This document shows, piece after piece, positions 1 through 5,148 of a stretch of 7,569 nt of DNA (position 1 is its first letter; every line of letters starts with the position of its first letter). This DNA is from DASPTR01 sp964475545. GTDB lineage: Archaea; Thermoproteota; Bathyarchaeia; Bathyarchaeales; Bathycorpusculaceae. The translations under genes were made by a program, and so were the position numbers. Where the stretch lies: positions 1 through 7,569 of the forward strand of contig CAYYXF010000066.1 of assembly GCA_964475545.1 (NCBI GenBank), given 5' to 3'. The notes beneath the pieces are model-generated. The model was not told the DNA's origin, made no database searches, and worked only from the letters and a program-made list of their open reading frames with translations.

Positions 1-41
1 AAGAGAAGCAAGGCGAAGCACAGAAGGAAGAGGTCTCTTAA
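1..41 (+). CDS. possible C-terminal tail of an upstream gene (partial)
   Basis: Reading from base 3, the frame gives EKQGEAQKEEVS and then a TAA stop at 39-41. The short, highly charged tail looks like the end of an archaeal protein, but twelve residues cannot identify a family. The other two plus frames stay open a little longer (to 115-117 and the TGA near 92-94) and have a less natural composition. The call rests on composition and on the following 270 bases having no convincing gene. The strand and frame are therefore tentative. Confidence 0.3.
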   Translation, partial: EKQGEAQKEEVS

Positions 42-312
42 TCAATCATCTGCAAATGCAACTCTGTTATTCACGATCACCAATTCACCGATGACGTGTG
101 ATGATCAAGAAACATAGTACGAAAAACGCTCAAGCAACGTATAGTTCATATGCACGTATGTTTCTCTGGCGTGCAGTATTCCTGCTTTCAGGAATCAATG
201 AAATTGGCTTATTAACGATCAAGTCTTCATAATTATTGATTAGTATTCTGGAATTGAATCTGGAGTTAACAAACATTATTTCCTTCTTCAAATACTACAA
301 GCACGATCTACC
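42..312. other. intergenic region with two adjacent small hairpins
   Basis: No convincing gene is visible in this 271-base stretch. It holds two neighbouring inverted repeats (151-175 and 178-195) and, nearer the next gene, A/T-rich sequence (about 228-283) that probably carries its promoter. A TATA-like segment at about 274-283 would place transcription start roughly ten bases before the ATG at 313. No ribosome-binding site is evident before that ATG, which fits a short-leader or leaderless archaeal transcript. Confidence 0.5.
151..195. repeat. two tandem inverted repeats (hairpins)
   Basis: TGCACG (151-156) pairs with CGTGCA (170-175) around a 13-base loop. Immediately after it, ATTCCTG (178-184) pairs with CAGGAAT (189-195) around the loop CTTT. 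No long T-run follows, so this is not a classic intrinsic terminator. It may be a 3'-end structure of the upstream transcript or part of a small RNA. Each repeat alone could occur by chance in a window of this size; their adjacency is the reason to list them. Confidence 0.35.
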
Positions 313-741
313 ATGCCTGCCAAACAACAGAAGAAGACGAAGACTCGAAGACAGCAACATGAAGAACCTAAACCGGAAGCTACCGAAGTGCTAAGGACGC
401 TGAACGATCAAGAGTCATTCTATTTCTACGAGGCCATTGGAAAACCAACCGGAGAAAACGCATCGAGTCTATTCGACTTCCTCGAGAAAATAGAGTCCGT
501 GAAGCTGGAAAGCATACTGTTCCATCTTCCAAGAAAAGACTTCCAGAACTGGACGAGGAAAACTCTCGGAGACCCCAAACTTGCCACTAGGATAGCAAGA
601 ATACCTATCTCGCATGATGAAAGTGTGAGAGCAAAGATACACGCAATCGTTGAGGACCGTGTCAGAGAACTGAGACCAGCATCCCCGACAACGTTGACTA
701 TCGAAAACCTAACCGTGTCTTCTGAGATCTGTGCACAATAG
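313..741 (+). CDS. DUF5752-like archaeal hypothetical protein
   Basis: This encodes 142 residues. Residues 1-25 are rich in Lys, Arg, Gln and Glu and are probably disordered. From about 35 there is a compact domain with FYFYEAIGKPTGENASSL (36-53), SILFHLPRKDFQNW (67-80) and TLGD (84-87). From memory these match the DUF5752 family of archaeal proteins, in which aromatic, Thr-Gly, His and 'DFxxW..LGD' positions are conserved; no biochemical role is established to my knowledge. There are no signal peptide, membrane segments or metal-binding cysteines. The ATG at 313 has no ribosome-binding site but has A/T-rich promoter-like sequence at a suitable distance. The gene is monocistronic and converges on the Lrp-family gene. 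Family assignment is moderately sure; function is unknown. Confidence 0.75.
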   Translation: MPAKQQKKTKTRRQQHEEPKPEATEVLRTLNDQESFYFYEAIGKPTGENASSLFDFLEKIESVKLESILFHLPRKDFQNWTRKTLGDPKLATRIARIPISHDESVRAKIHAIVEDRVRELRPASPTTLTIENLTVSSEICAQ

Positions 742-831
742 AATTCGCGTGTTATTGGATTCTATTCAACTGCTAATACGTCTCACGTAGCGCGCGTAAC
801 CAGCCTTTTCTTACGGAAGCTCAGGCGACCA

Positions 832-905
832 GTACACGCTCTTCCCGACTTGCAATGACTGCACTGAACTTCAAGCACGCCCAAGGTTGACTGGGAAGAG
901 TGTAC
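832..905. repeat. long bulged inverted repeat in a convergent gap
   Basis: GTACAC (832-837) and TCTTCCC (840-846) on the left pair perfectly with GGGAAGA (893-899) and GTGTAC (900-905) on the right. This is a 13-bp stem with a 2-base bulge (GC, 838-839) closing a loop of about 46 bases. It lies between the stops of two converging genes (741 and 910), so it could act as a shared 3'-end structure or be a small structured RNA. There is no strong T-run on either side. A stem this long is not expected by chance in a window this size. Confidence 0.55.
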
Positions 906-909
906 GCGT

Positions 910-1416
910 CTATTTGCTTTCTGCCAGATATCTAAAATCTAGAGGCTTCAGAAGCTCTTTCCCGGTGAGATTTACAAGAACGGACTGAACATCAGTTATG
1001 AAGTCTCCTAGTTCAAGTCTTTGATTGCGCATGAAGTCATCATAGTCTGAATAGCTCTTGTGAAGTGAAATCATAAAGGAATCTACTCCACTTCCTCGAC
1101 ATGAGCCAGCCATAATGATGTTCGACTGTTTCATCAACCATTGTAATCCCTTTTTCCTCGTACCCTCATACTTCTCTTCTGACGCAATGTCGGCTTTGAT
1201 CTTTGTAAATGTGATTGCAAAGATTTCGTACCCAATGTTTTTCCACTTCGGAATAGCGGTGTAACCGTCAATTAGCTTCTTTTCAAGAAGAGCCCTCCTC
1301 CTAGTTACAGTTGGTTGGGAAATATGCAGAACTCTAGCCAATTGCCGGTCGCTTCTTCGACTATTCTTGATCAATTCCCACAGAATCTTGTAATCTATGG
1401 GCTTCAAATCATCCAT
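910..1416 (-). CDS. Lrp/AsnC-family transcriptional regulator
   Basis: This encodes 168 residues. The N-terminal part (about 5-52) is an AsnC-type helix-turn-helix: the opening LKPIDYKILWELIKNSRRS is followed by the recognition-helix region RQLARVLHISQPTVTRRRAL and LEKKLI. The rest (about 60-150) has the pattern of the alpha-beta RAM/effector domain, including an 'IIMAGSCRGSGVDSFMISLHKSYSDYDDFM' type stretch (about 100-129). Family members bind DNA as dimers or higher oligomers and sense amino acids or other small ligands; the ligand here cannot be read from the sequence. The ATG at 1416 is preceded by a TATA-like box at 1448-1457, giving a leader of about ten bases. The gene is alone on its transcript and may regulate itself or a neighbour. 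Confidence 0.9.
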   Translation of the reverse strand: MDDLKPIDYKILWELIKNSRRSDRQLARVLHISQPTVTRRRALLEKKLIDGYTAIPKWKNIGYEIFAITFTKIKADIASEEKYEGTRKKGLQWLMKQSNIIMAGSCRGSGVDSFMISLHKSYSDYDDFMRNQRLELGDFITDVQSVLVNLTGKELLKPLDFRYLAESK

Positions 1417-1650
1417 AAGACTTCGTTTACTACATCATATTCTTCAGCTTTTATGGATTGCGGAGGAAACCCAGATCCAATCACGCCAGATCTATATCTT
1501 TCGAGGATTTCCTATTACAAGATGATGTCAAACAAGAAGAATCGATCCACGTGTACCTCGTGCACATCGCCAATCTAATCATAATCTCTCAGTTCTCATC
1601 AACCTGCGCTCGGTACGCTCCAACATTACAGGCATAGAGTCACATGATTC
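1417..1650. other. intergenic region upstream of the Lrp-family gene
   Basis: Open frames here are short, or are antisense continuations of the Lrp gene, and have no protein-like character. Besides the TATA-like box at 1448-1457, the only structured element I see is an imperfect palindrome, GTGTAC-CTC-GTGCAC, at 1551-1565. It is a conceivable regulator site but lies about 135 bases upstream of the Lrp start. Confidence 0.4.
1448..1457 (-). promoter_or_regulatory. TATA-like box for the Lrp-family gene
   Basis: On the minus strand this reads CCATAAAAGC, centred about 37 bases before the ATG at 1416. An archaeal start site about 26 bases downstream would give a leader of roughly ten bases. The assignment is by sequence and spacing only. 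Confidence 0.45.
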
Positions 1651-2106
1651 TTAGCAGAATTTATACTCATAGTATTCGTTTGGCATGGGCTTCCTTGCAG
1701 AACTCTGCATGGACAAGAAAACCCGAGTTGCTGTCAGATATTCTGCGAATGTAAGGTTCTTCTGTCTTGGAGAGTATTTGAAGTTCGGTCCGATTTTCTT
1801 ATAGAGACGTTTCATTATTTCAATTTCGAGTAGTTTCGCCCCCGGCCCAACAATCTCCTCCAGAGCTACGGTAAACTTCTCGACTTCAATAGGGATATCC
1901 TGTTTGGCTATTCCGAAATCCTCCTTCAGCTTGGAACAGATTGATTTCTTTGCCTTCTCCCCAAATAAAGAAAGGGTTTCATCAACCGCTTCCAGCACGA
2001 TTTTCCGGAAGCCTTCGGCGGGAAGCGTTTCAATAAAGTCGTTATGCGGCTCTATCGCTATCATAGGCAAGCAGACTTCAAATGCACGTTGATTTGATAT
2101 CGTCAA
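1651..2106 (-). CDS. small archaeal helical protein, DUF3227/NitrOD5-like
   Basis: The frame encodes 151 residues from a TTG at 2106; an internal ATG at 2064 would give 137. The core (about 33-105) includes VDETLSLFGEKAKKSI, a stretch around KEDFGIAKQDIPIEVEKF, and IVGPGAKLLEIEIMKRL. From memory this resembles a small all-helical archaeal family (DUF3227, also described as a NitrOD5 'output' domain) found alone or attached to signalling proteins; I could not check this. The C-terminal part (about 108-151) is less typical. No membrane or metal motifs are visible. A TATA-like box at 2125-2135 lies 24 bases before the TTG, favouring leaderless initiation there; the ATG would need a leader of about 40 bases. 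It is divergent from the 2300 gene. Function is unknown; a signalling or regulatory accessory role is only an inference. Confidence 0.7.
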   Translation of the reverse strand: MTISNQRAFEVCLPMIAIEPHNDFIETLPAEGFRKIVLEAVDETLSLFGEKAKKSICSKLKEDFGIAKQDIPIEVEKFTVALEEIVGPGAKLLEIEIMKRLYKKIGPNFKYSPRQKNLTFAEYLTATRVFLSMQSSARKPMPNEYYEYKFC

Positions 2107-2124
2107 GTTCCTTACACATCCAAA

Positions 2125-2135
2125 CCTTATTTGTA
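2125..2135 (-). promoter_or_regulatory. TATA-like box for the 2106 gene
   Basis: On the minus strand this reads roughly CAAATAAGG within CTACAAATAAGGTTT. Its centre is about 24 bases before the TTG at 2106, which places the transcription start at or next to that codon and supports a leaderless TTG start. Confidence 0.45.
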
Positions 2136-2299
2136 GTTCTGTTGAACTGTTCGTTTGTTATGCAAGTGTACAAGTCTATTATATCGGACGACTCCATATA
2201 TACCTTATTCCGAAAATCGATATATCAGATCCGCGTCATAGTTGAAAAGCACAGATCAAAAGTCTATTACCATGGGTTCTGCGAGTGTTGTAGTGGAAG

Positions 2300-2656
2300 G
2301 TGTGTTGTCTGGTCAAAATCAAGCCTCATGGCGGGTTTGTTGATTTGGATAATTCGTTTAATGACCTGTGGAAGGCTTTGAGCGAAGCAGGCGATCTTCA
2401 TCTGAAGACTGAGAAGAAGAAGACTCATTTTATCGCTAGAGCATCCACGTGTACTTCTGAAGACTCTAATGAACGTAAGAAGGCAATAGTCTTCCTCAGA
2501 CGAGTTCATGAACGAGGAAGATTGGAGGAAGCTGCAACGTGTCTTGAATGTTGTTGGGGTTTCTATTATACCTGCGACCGCCAAAGGATAGGAATGTACT
2601 GCAAAGTCTTAGACAAATGGGCTTCATCGCATGCTGAGGCGCGCAGCGACCTCTAG
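2300..2656 (+). CDS. conserved-looking cysteine-rich hypothetical protein
   Basis: This encodes 118 residues from a GTG at 2300. I do not recognise a named family, but the composition is clearly protein-like. Residues 5-30 (VKIKPHGGFVDLDNSFNDLW onwards) and 41-69 (HFIARA... AIVFLRRVH) look like alternating strands and helices. The C-terminal part has clustered cysteines: C81, C84, C85, C92 and C101, in CLECCWGFYYTCDRQRIGMY followed by CKVLDKW. The spacing C-x2-CC-x6-C-x8-C could bind a metal or form disulfides; that is inference. No signal peptide or membrane span is seen. The frame is blocked by TAG at 2291, so GTG 2300 is the only early start, and its GGAAG is too close to be an ideal ribosome site. 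An ATG frame at 2272 overlaps the start, so a frameshift or miscalled base near the N-terminus is possible. It converges on the flavoprotein gene. Confidence 0.65.
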   Translation: MCCLVKIKPHGGFVDLDNSFNDLWKALSEAGDLHLKTEKKKTHFIARASTCTSEDSNERKKAIVFLRRVHERGRLEEAATCLECCWGFYYTCDRQRIGMYCKVLDKWASSHAEARSDL

Positions 2657-2916
2657 GGGTAGATTCTTCTAAGTGTAATCTGTAATAGCCTATCATTATG
2701 CATGCTAGTAATCAGAATGCATGAAGCTTGGTCTTTATTTCATGAAAGTAGGCTATTCTGTCCAGCGCGCATACCTGCCCTCCCCGGTTCAATATATGAT
2801 CCAAGGAAAGAATAGAGTACCTTTTCGAACCTTACATCACAAGCGCGGGCTAGTTTTGGATTGTTGACTTCACAGAAAGGTATGTCGCGTTTTCGATCTG
2901 TGTTTCTGGCGCGCGT
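2657..2916. other. convergent intergenic region with a structured segment
   Basis: No protein-like frame is visible between the stops of the 2300 gene (+) and the flavoprotein gene (-). It contains a 9-bp inverted repeat enclosing two copies of ATGCATG (2684-2757), a TATA-like AATATATG at 2791-2798 that serves no nearby gene, and GCGCGC words at 2765-2770 and 2909-2914. An unannotated small RNA is possible but unproven. Confidence 0.4.
2684..2757. repeat. nested inverted repeats around ATGCATG pair
   Basis: AATAGCCTA (2684-2692) is perfectly complementary to TAGGCTATT (2749-2757). Inside are two copies of ATGCATG (2698-2704 and 2717-2723), which can pair with each other, and a small palindrome TTTCATGAAA (2738-2747). 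A 9-bp repeat with this spacing is near chance expectation on its own; the nesting makes it worth recording as a possible RNA structure or 3'-end element. Confidence 0.35.
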
Positions 2917-3474
2917 TCATGCATTGATTTTTTTCACAAGCCATGCTAGCTTTTGCCCAAAGTTCTTGATGGTCCCGACTCCTTCTTCGTCTTTCGTGAC
3001 TTCTCCTTTTTCGCTACCAAAAGCTACATTCCAATAGGATGATCCGGGGACGATCATTTCGGAGATCATGAAGAAGAACATGAGCTGAGCAAATGTGAAA
3101 TTGTGTCCAGCTCGGCGTGCAACAACAATCGGTCCGCCAACCTTGTTTTTCAATGGTTTACCATGAGTGCCGTAGAATCTGCTGATAAGACTGGTCATTT
3201 GTGGTGTGGCTGCGCCATAGTAAACCGGAGAAGCAAGTATGATGCCATCAGCTTCCTTCATCTTGGCGAAGATGGATTCGAAATCATCTTTGATATGACA
3301 TTTGCCTGTGGTTGAGCAGCTTCGACAGCCATCACAAGGTTCTATCTTCTTCCCTGCTAAGCTTATGAGTTCAGTTTCTAGTCCTTCCTTTTCCACCTCT
3401 TCCAATGCTATCCGTGTCAGTGTTTCAGTGTTCCCTCCGGACCTCGGGCTACCGACAATACCTACGACCTTCAA
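2917..3474 (-). CDS. Isf-like iron-sulfur flavoprotein / NADPH-dependent FMN reductase family
   Basis: This encodes 185 residues with the flavodoxin-like fold of the NADPH-dependent FMN reductase superfamily. Residues 1-19 (MKVVGIVGSPRSGGNTETL) are strand 1 and the FMN phosphate-binding loop. GIILASPVYYGAATPQMTSL (about 76-95) is the second flavin-contacting segment. Between them are C47, C50, C53 and C59, spaced C-x2-C-x2-C-x5-C, matching the compact motif that binds a [4Fe-4S] cluster in archaeal iron-sulfur flavoproteins. Such proteins pass electrons between ferredoxin-like donors and oxygen, peroxide or other acceptors; the partner here is unknown. The start is TTG at 3474, directly before the first strand, with GGTGG about six bases upstream and a TATA-like box at 3511-3518. 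It is cytosolic and apparently has its own promoter, 77 bases downstream of the 3552 gene. Confidence 0.88.
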   Translation of the reverse strand: MKVVGIVGSPRSGGNTETLTRIALEEVEKEGLETELISLAGKKIEPCDGCRSCSTTGKCHIKDDFESIFAKMKEADGIILASPVYYGAATPQMTSLISRFYGTHGKPLKNKVGGPIVVARRAGHNFTFAQLMFFFMISEMIVPGSSYWNVAFGSEKGEVTKDEEGVGTIKNFGQKLAWLVKKINA

Positions 3475-3510
3475 CTCAAGCCACCATCCTTTCTCAAGAC
3501 ATTATCGACG

Positions 3511-3518
3511 GATAAAAC
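3511..3518 (-). promoter_or_regulatory. TATA-like box for the flavoprotein gene
   Basis: On the minus strand this reads GTTTTATC, centred about 41 bases before the TTG at 3474. That predicts a transcript starting near 3489 with a leader of about 15 bases containing GGTGG, a plausible ribosome site. Box and site together support the TTG start. Confidence 0.5.
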
Positions 3519-3551
3519 GTTTGTAGTGTGAGTGCATGTGTGAAACAAGCA

Positions 3552-4166
3552 TCAGGTGAAAGCTGAATTAGGCAATAGGTCATGAAGCATACGCACAAGC
3601 GTCTTGAAGAGATCATTCTCCTCTAAGACGTCGAATTGCCATGTGGTTGATCCGCCGTAGATTTTTGCAGCCAACGGCGTGCGATGCATTTGCTGCGTGA
3701 CGATAATGCATTGGTCCTTCATGCTCACGTTGGATACTGAAGAACAGGGTATTATCCTGTCCAGAAGCTGTATACTGTGGTCAGCTTCATAGACTTGCTC
3801 CATGGAAAGCGATTTCAGCCCATTTTTCTCCCTAGTCTTTCTGTAGGCCTCAAATAGATCACGAAGAGCCTTTTTTTCCTTCGTGTCCACGATTTTCCCA
3901 GACTTCAACGCGGCTTCAGCGTCTTCGCGGACTGCACCATACAATGAGGAGATCTCGGCTGCCTTCGAAGAAGAAACGTCTTCGCTGACCATTTTCGGAT
4001 TCAGATCTGCGAAAACCATCTTGTCTTGGGTAAGCAGCAGATAACCTGTAGTTCCTGCACGTCGTACCTTTATCACCTCAATCAATGGCTCACCCACAAA
4101 ACCACCGTGCGATTTTACGCGAGCGTATCTATTAGGACTTTTGGGAGAGCCTCCCGACGTGCACAT
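3552..4166 (-). CDS. hypothetical protein, possible PH-like fold with helical insert
   Basis: This encodes 204 residues in no family I can name. Residues about 13-47 (RYARVKSHGGFV..., IEVIKVRR, TGYLLLTQDKMVFADL) look like successive beta strands. About 58-125 is charged and helical (SSKAAEISSLYGAVREDAEA... LRDLFEAYRKTREK). About 133-200 returns to strands (IIPCSSVSNVSMKDQCIIVT, TTWQFDVLEEND) and ends in a helix, LFKTLVRMLHDLL. Strands, 'turns off the membrane' style LLLT..MVFADL, and a capping C-terminal helix recall bacterial PH/GRAM-like domains split by an insert; this is inference from pattern only. No signal peptide or membrane span is seen. The ATG at 4166 has an A/T-rich box at about 4195-4206 and no ribosome site. 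It lies 17 bases after the 4184-4321 ORF and may share the winged-helix gene's transcript. Confidence 0.7.
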   Translation of the reverse strand: MCTSGGSPKSPNRYARVKSHGGFVGEPLIEVIKVRRAGTTGYLLLTQDKMVFADLNPKMVSEDVSSSKAAEISSLYGAVREDAEAALKSGKIVDTKEKKALRDLFEAYRKTREKNGLKSLSMEQVYEADHSIQLLDRIIPCSSVSNVSMKDQCIIVTQQMHRTPLAAKIYGGSTTWQFDVLEENDLFKTLVRMLHDLLPNSAFT

Positions 4167-4183
4167 TATCGCAGAGGCATAAG

Positions 4184-4321
4184 TTAGAAGCTCGGATATT
4201 CTAACTTGGCTTTCGCTTGCTTTTGTAGAATTCTCGGTGTCTCTTCTTTCTCAACAAGCAAGATAGCCCACAAGGCAATGCTTTCAGCGTCCCTCCCATA
4301 TCGCCATAGTAGCTCTGACAG
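4184..4321 (-). CDS. tiny ORF between two genes, probable CTG start or gene remnant
   Basis: This minus-strand frame is open from 4345 (after TGA at 4346-4348) to TAA at 4184-4186. From a CTG at 4321 it would encode 45 residues: the opening SELLWRYGRDAESIALWAIL runs on into LVEKEETPRILQKQAKAKL and ends in EYPSF. It reads like a genuine amphipathic helical protein. No ATG, GTG or TTG occurs before codon 17 of this frame, but GGAG (4330-4333) lies eight bases before the CTG, an ideal ribosome-site spacing. It starts 20 bases after the winged-helix gene ends and stops 17 bases before the next start, typical operon spacing. It may be a CTG-initiated small protein, a decayed gene fragment, or a product of a sequence error. 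I recognise no family. Confidence 0.42.
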   Translation of the reverse strand: MSELLWRYGRDAESIALWAILLVEKEETPRILQKQAKAKLEYPSF

Positions 4322-4341
4322 CTGGCGCGCTCCAGTTCGTG

Positions 4342-4623
4342 CTAGTCAAGTAGCTTAGTGAGCGCATCGAATGTCTCTAGAAAACTCTTTCCCTTGGCCG
4401 TTGTCTTGTATATGGATCTCCTATCATTATCAGACAGGACCAACAATTCCGATTTGAGAAGTAGAAACAGATATCTATTCAGCTGGGCAGAACTCAGCCC
4501 AACCTTGTACATTATCTCGCACTTTCCAGCCCCTTTGGCTGCACATGACAATATGTCTGAAACTATGAGGACGGAATCCCTTCTGCGGCTTGTTGCTTGG
4601 AGAAATGAACTACGCGTGAACAT
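4342..4623 (-). CDS. HTH_45-type winged-helix transcriptional regulator
   Basis: This encodes 93 residues from ATG 4623. One extra TTG codon lies upstream at 4626, but the ATG is preferred. About 13-50 holds the helices of the DNA-binding core (RRRDSVLIVSDILSCAAKGA, KCEIMYKVGLSSAQLNRYLF). VLSDNDRRSIYKTTAKGKSF forms the beta wing, and a C-terminal helix (LETFDALTKLLD) probably dimerises it. This is the small archaeal winged-helix pattern (HTH_45, Sso10a-like) common in Thaumarchaeota and relatives; it binds DNA and has no visible ligand site. The TATA-like box at 4649-4657, 26-34 bases before the ATG, supports a leaderless transcript. It is followed closely by the 4184-4321 and 3552-4166 genes, which it may regulate together with itself. 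Family confidence is high; targets are unknown. Confidence 0.87.
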   Translation of the reverse strand: MFTRSSFLQATSRRRDSVLIVSDILSCAAKGAGKCEIMYKVGLSSAQLNRYLFLLLKSELLVLSDNDRRSIYKTTAKGKSFLETFDALTKLLD

Positions 4624-4947
4624 CAATAACTTATCATATGATACAGAGCTATTTATCTGTTAGGTCGATTTTCTGTTCAAGCTTGAATTGAATAATTCAC
4701 AAACTAGAGCGCTTTGAGAGACTGAAGCGCAATTTTCTGATCCTTTCGGCTAATTCCTCTCCCAAATGCAATAACGCATTTCGTTTATTGACGGTTTTTG
4801 AATGTGCAGTGGCATAATAAGCGCACGCTCTGTACTCGGTAAGGTGTAGACACGTTCAACACATCTACAAAAACAGAATTAGAAATTCACAGCATTTAAT
4901 TTCGTTGAATACAGTAAGTCTTTTGAGAACTCAGGCGTTCGATCAGA
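4624..4947. other. divergent intergenic regulatory region
   Basis: This gap of about 320 bases separates the winged-helix gene (-) from the 4948 gene (+). No convincing protein frame is visible. It holds the minus TATA box at 4649-4657, a plus TATA-like CATTTAATT at about 4893-4901 that would start transcription near 4924, and two short hairpins: GCGCTT/AAGCGC (4709-4730) and AAATGC/GCATTT (4764-4781). These may be operators or chance repeats. Confidence 0.45.
4649..4657 (-). promoter_or_regulatory. TATA-like box for the winged-helix gene or operon
   Basis: On the minus strand this reads AGATAAATAGC, about 30 bases before the ATG at 4623. The spacing fits a leaderless start at that ATG and would drive the winged-helix gene and possibly the two genes behind it. 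The flanking TCATATGA (4634-4641) is a small palindrome between box and start. Confidence 0.55.
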
Positions 4948-5048
4948 ATGAAACCACCTTCGCGCTGGAGGTTCCTGCTGAAGCGATATGGGTATTCCGA
5001 GAAAACCATCATAGAAATCTGGAAATGGTACGATTTCTCGGAAAGAAG
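4948..5048 (+). CDS. small archaeal hypothetical protein, 3' end lost in assembly gap
   Basis: From ATG 4948 the frame reads MKPPSRWRFLLKRYGYSEKT, continues IIEIWKWYDFSER and runs into the N block at 5049. A stop at 4924-4926 makes this ATG the first possible start. The Lys/Arg-rich amphipathic opening and the Trp/Tyr-rich 'EIWKWYDFSER' stretch look like a real short basic protein. From memory similar short proteins ending soon after this motif occur in Thaumarchaeota-related archaea, but I cannot verify that. About two-thirds or more of the protein may be present. A competing frame at 4905 reads through the N block only because Ns carry no stops, and its left half is not protein-like. Function is unknown. 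Confidence 0.6.
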
Positions 5049-5148
5049 NNNNNNNNNNNNNNNNNNNNNNNNNNNNNNNNNNNNNNNNNNNNNNNNNNNN
5101 NNNNNNNNNNNNNNNNNNNNNNNNNNNNNNNNNNNNNNNNNNNNNNNN
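5049..5148. other. assembly gap (100 N)
   Basis: Exactly 100 undetermined bases, the usual placeholder for a scaffold gap of unknown size. Any reading frame carried across it is arbitrary. The true gap probably holds the end of the 4948 gene and the first few codons of the OsmC-family gene. Confidence 0.97.

Noticed and set aside
98..104. GTGATGA, an exact C-box match suggesting a C/D-box small RNA
   Set aside because: No CTGA D or D' box follows at the needed distance, and no closing stem is present.
1315..1578. Plus-strand frame of 87 codons
   Set aside because: Its first third is antisense to the Lrp-family HTH region and the rest has serine/threonine-rich random composition; no ribosome site.
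2172..2269. Direct repeat AAGTCTATTA at 2172-2181 and 2260-2269 in the divergent promoter region
   Set aside because: A 10-base match is within chance expectation and no further similarity flanks the copies.
2082..2381. Plus-strand frame of 99 codons
   Set aside because: It overlaps the cysteine-rich gene in another frame and the start of the divergent gene; composition is not protein-like.
1545..2454. 12-base repeat ATCCACGTGTAC at 1545-1556 and 2443-2454
   Set aside because: One shared 12-mer is expected by chance in a window this size, and the second copy lies inside a gene.
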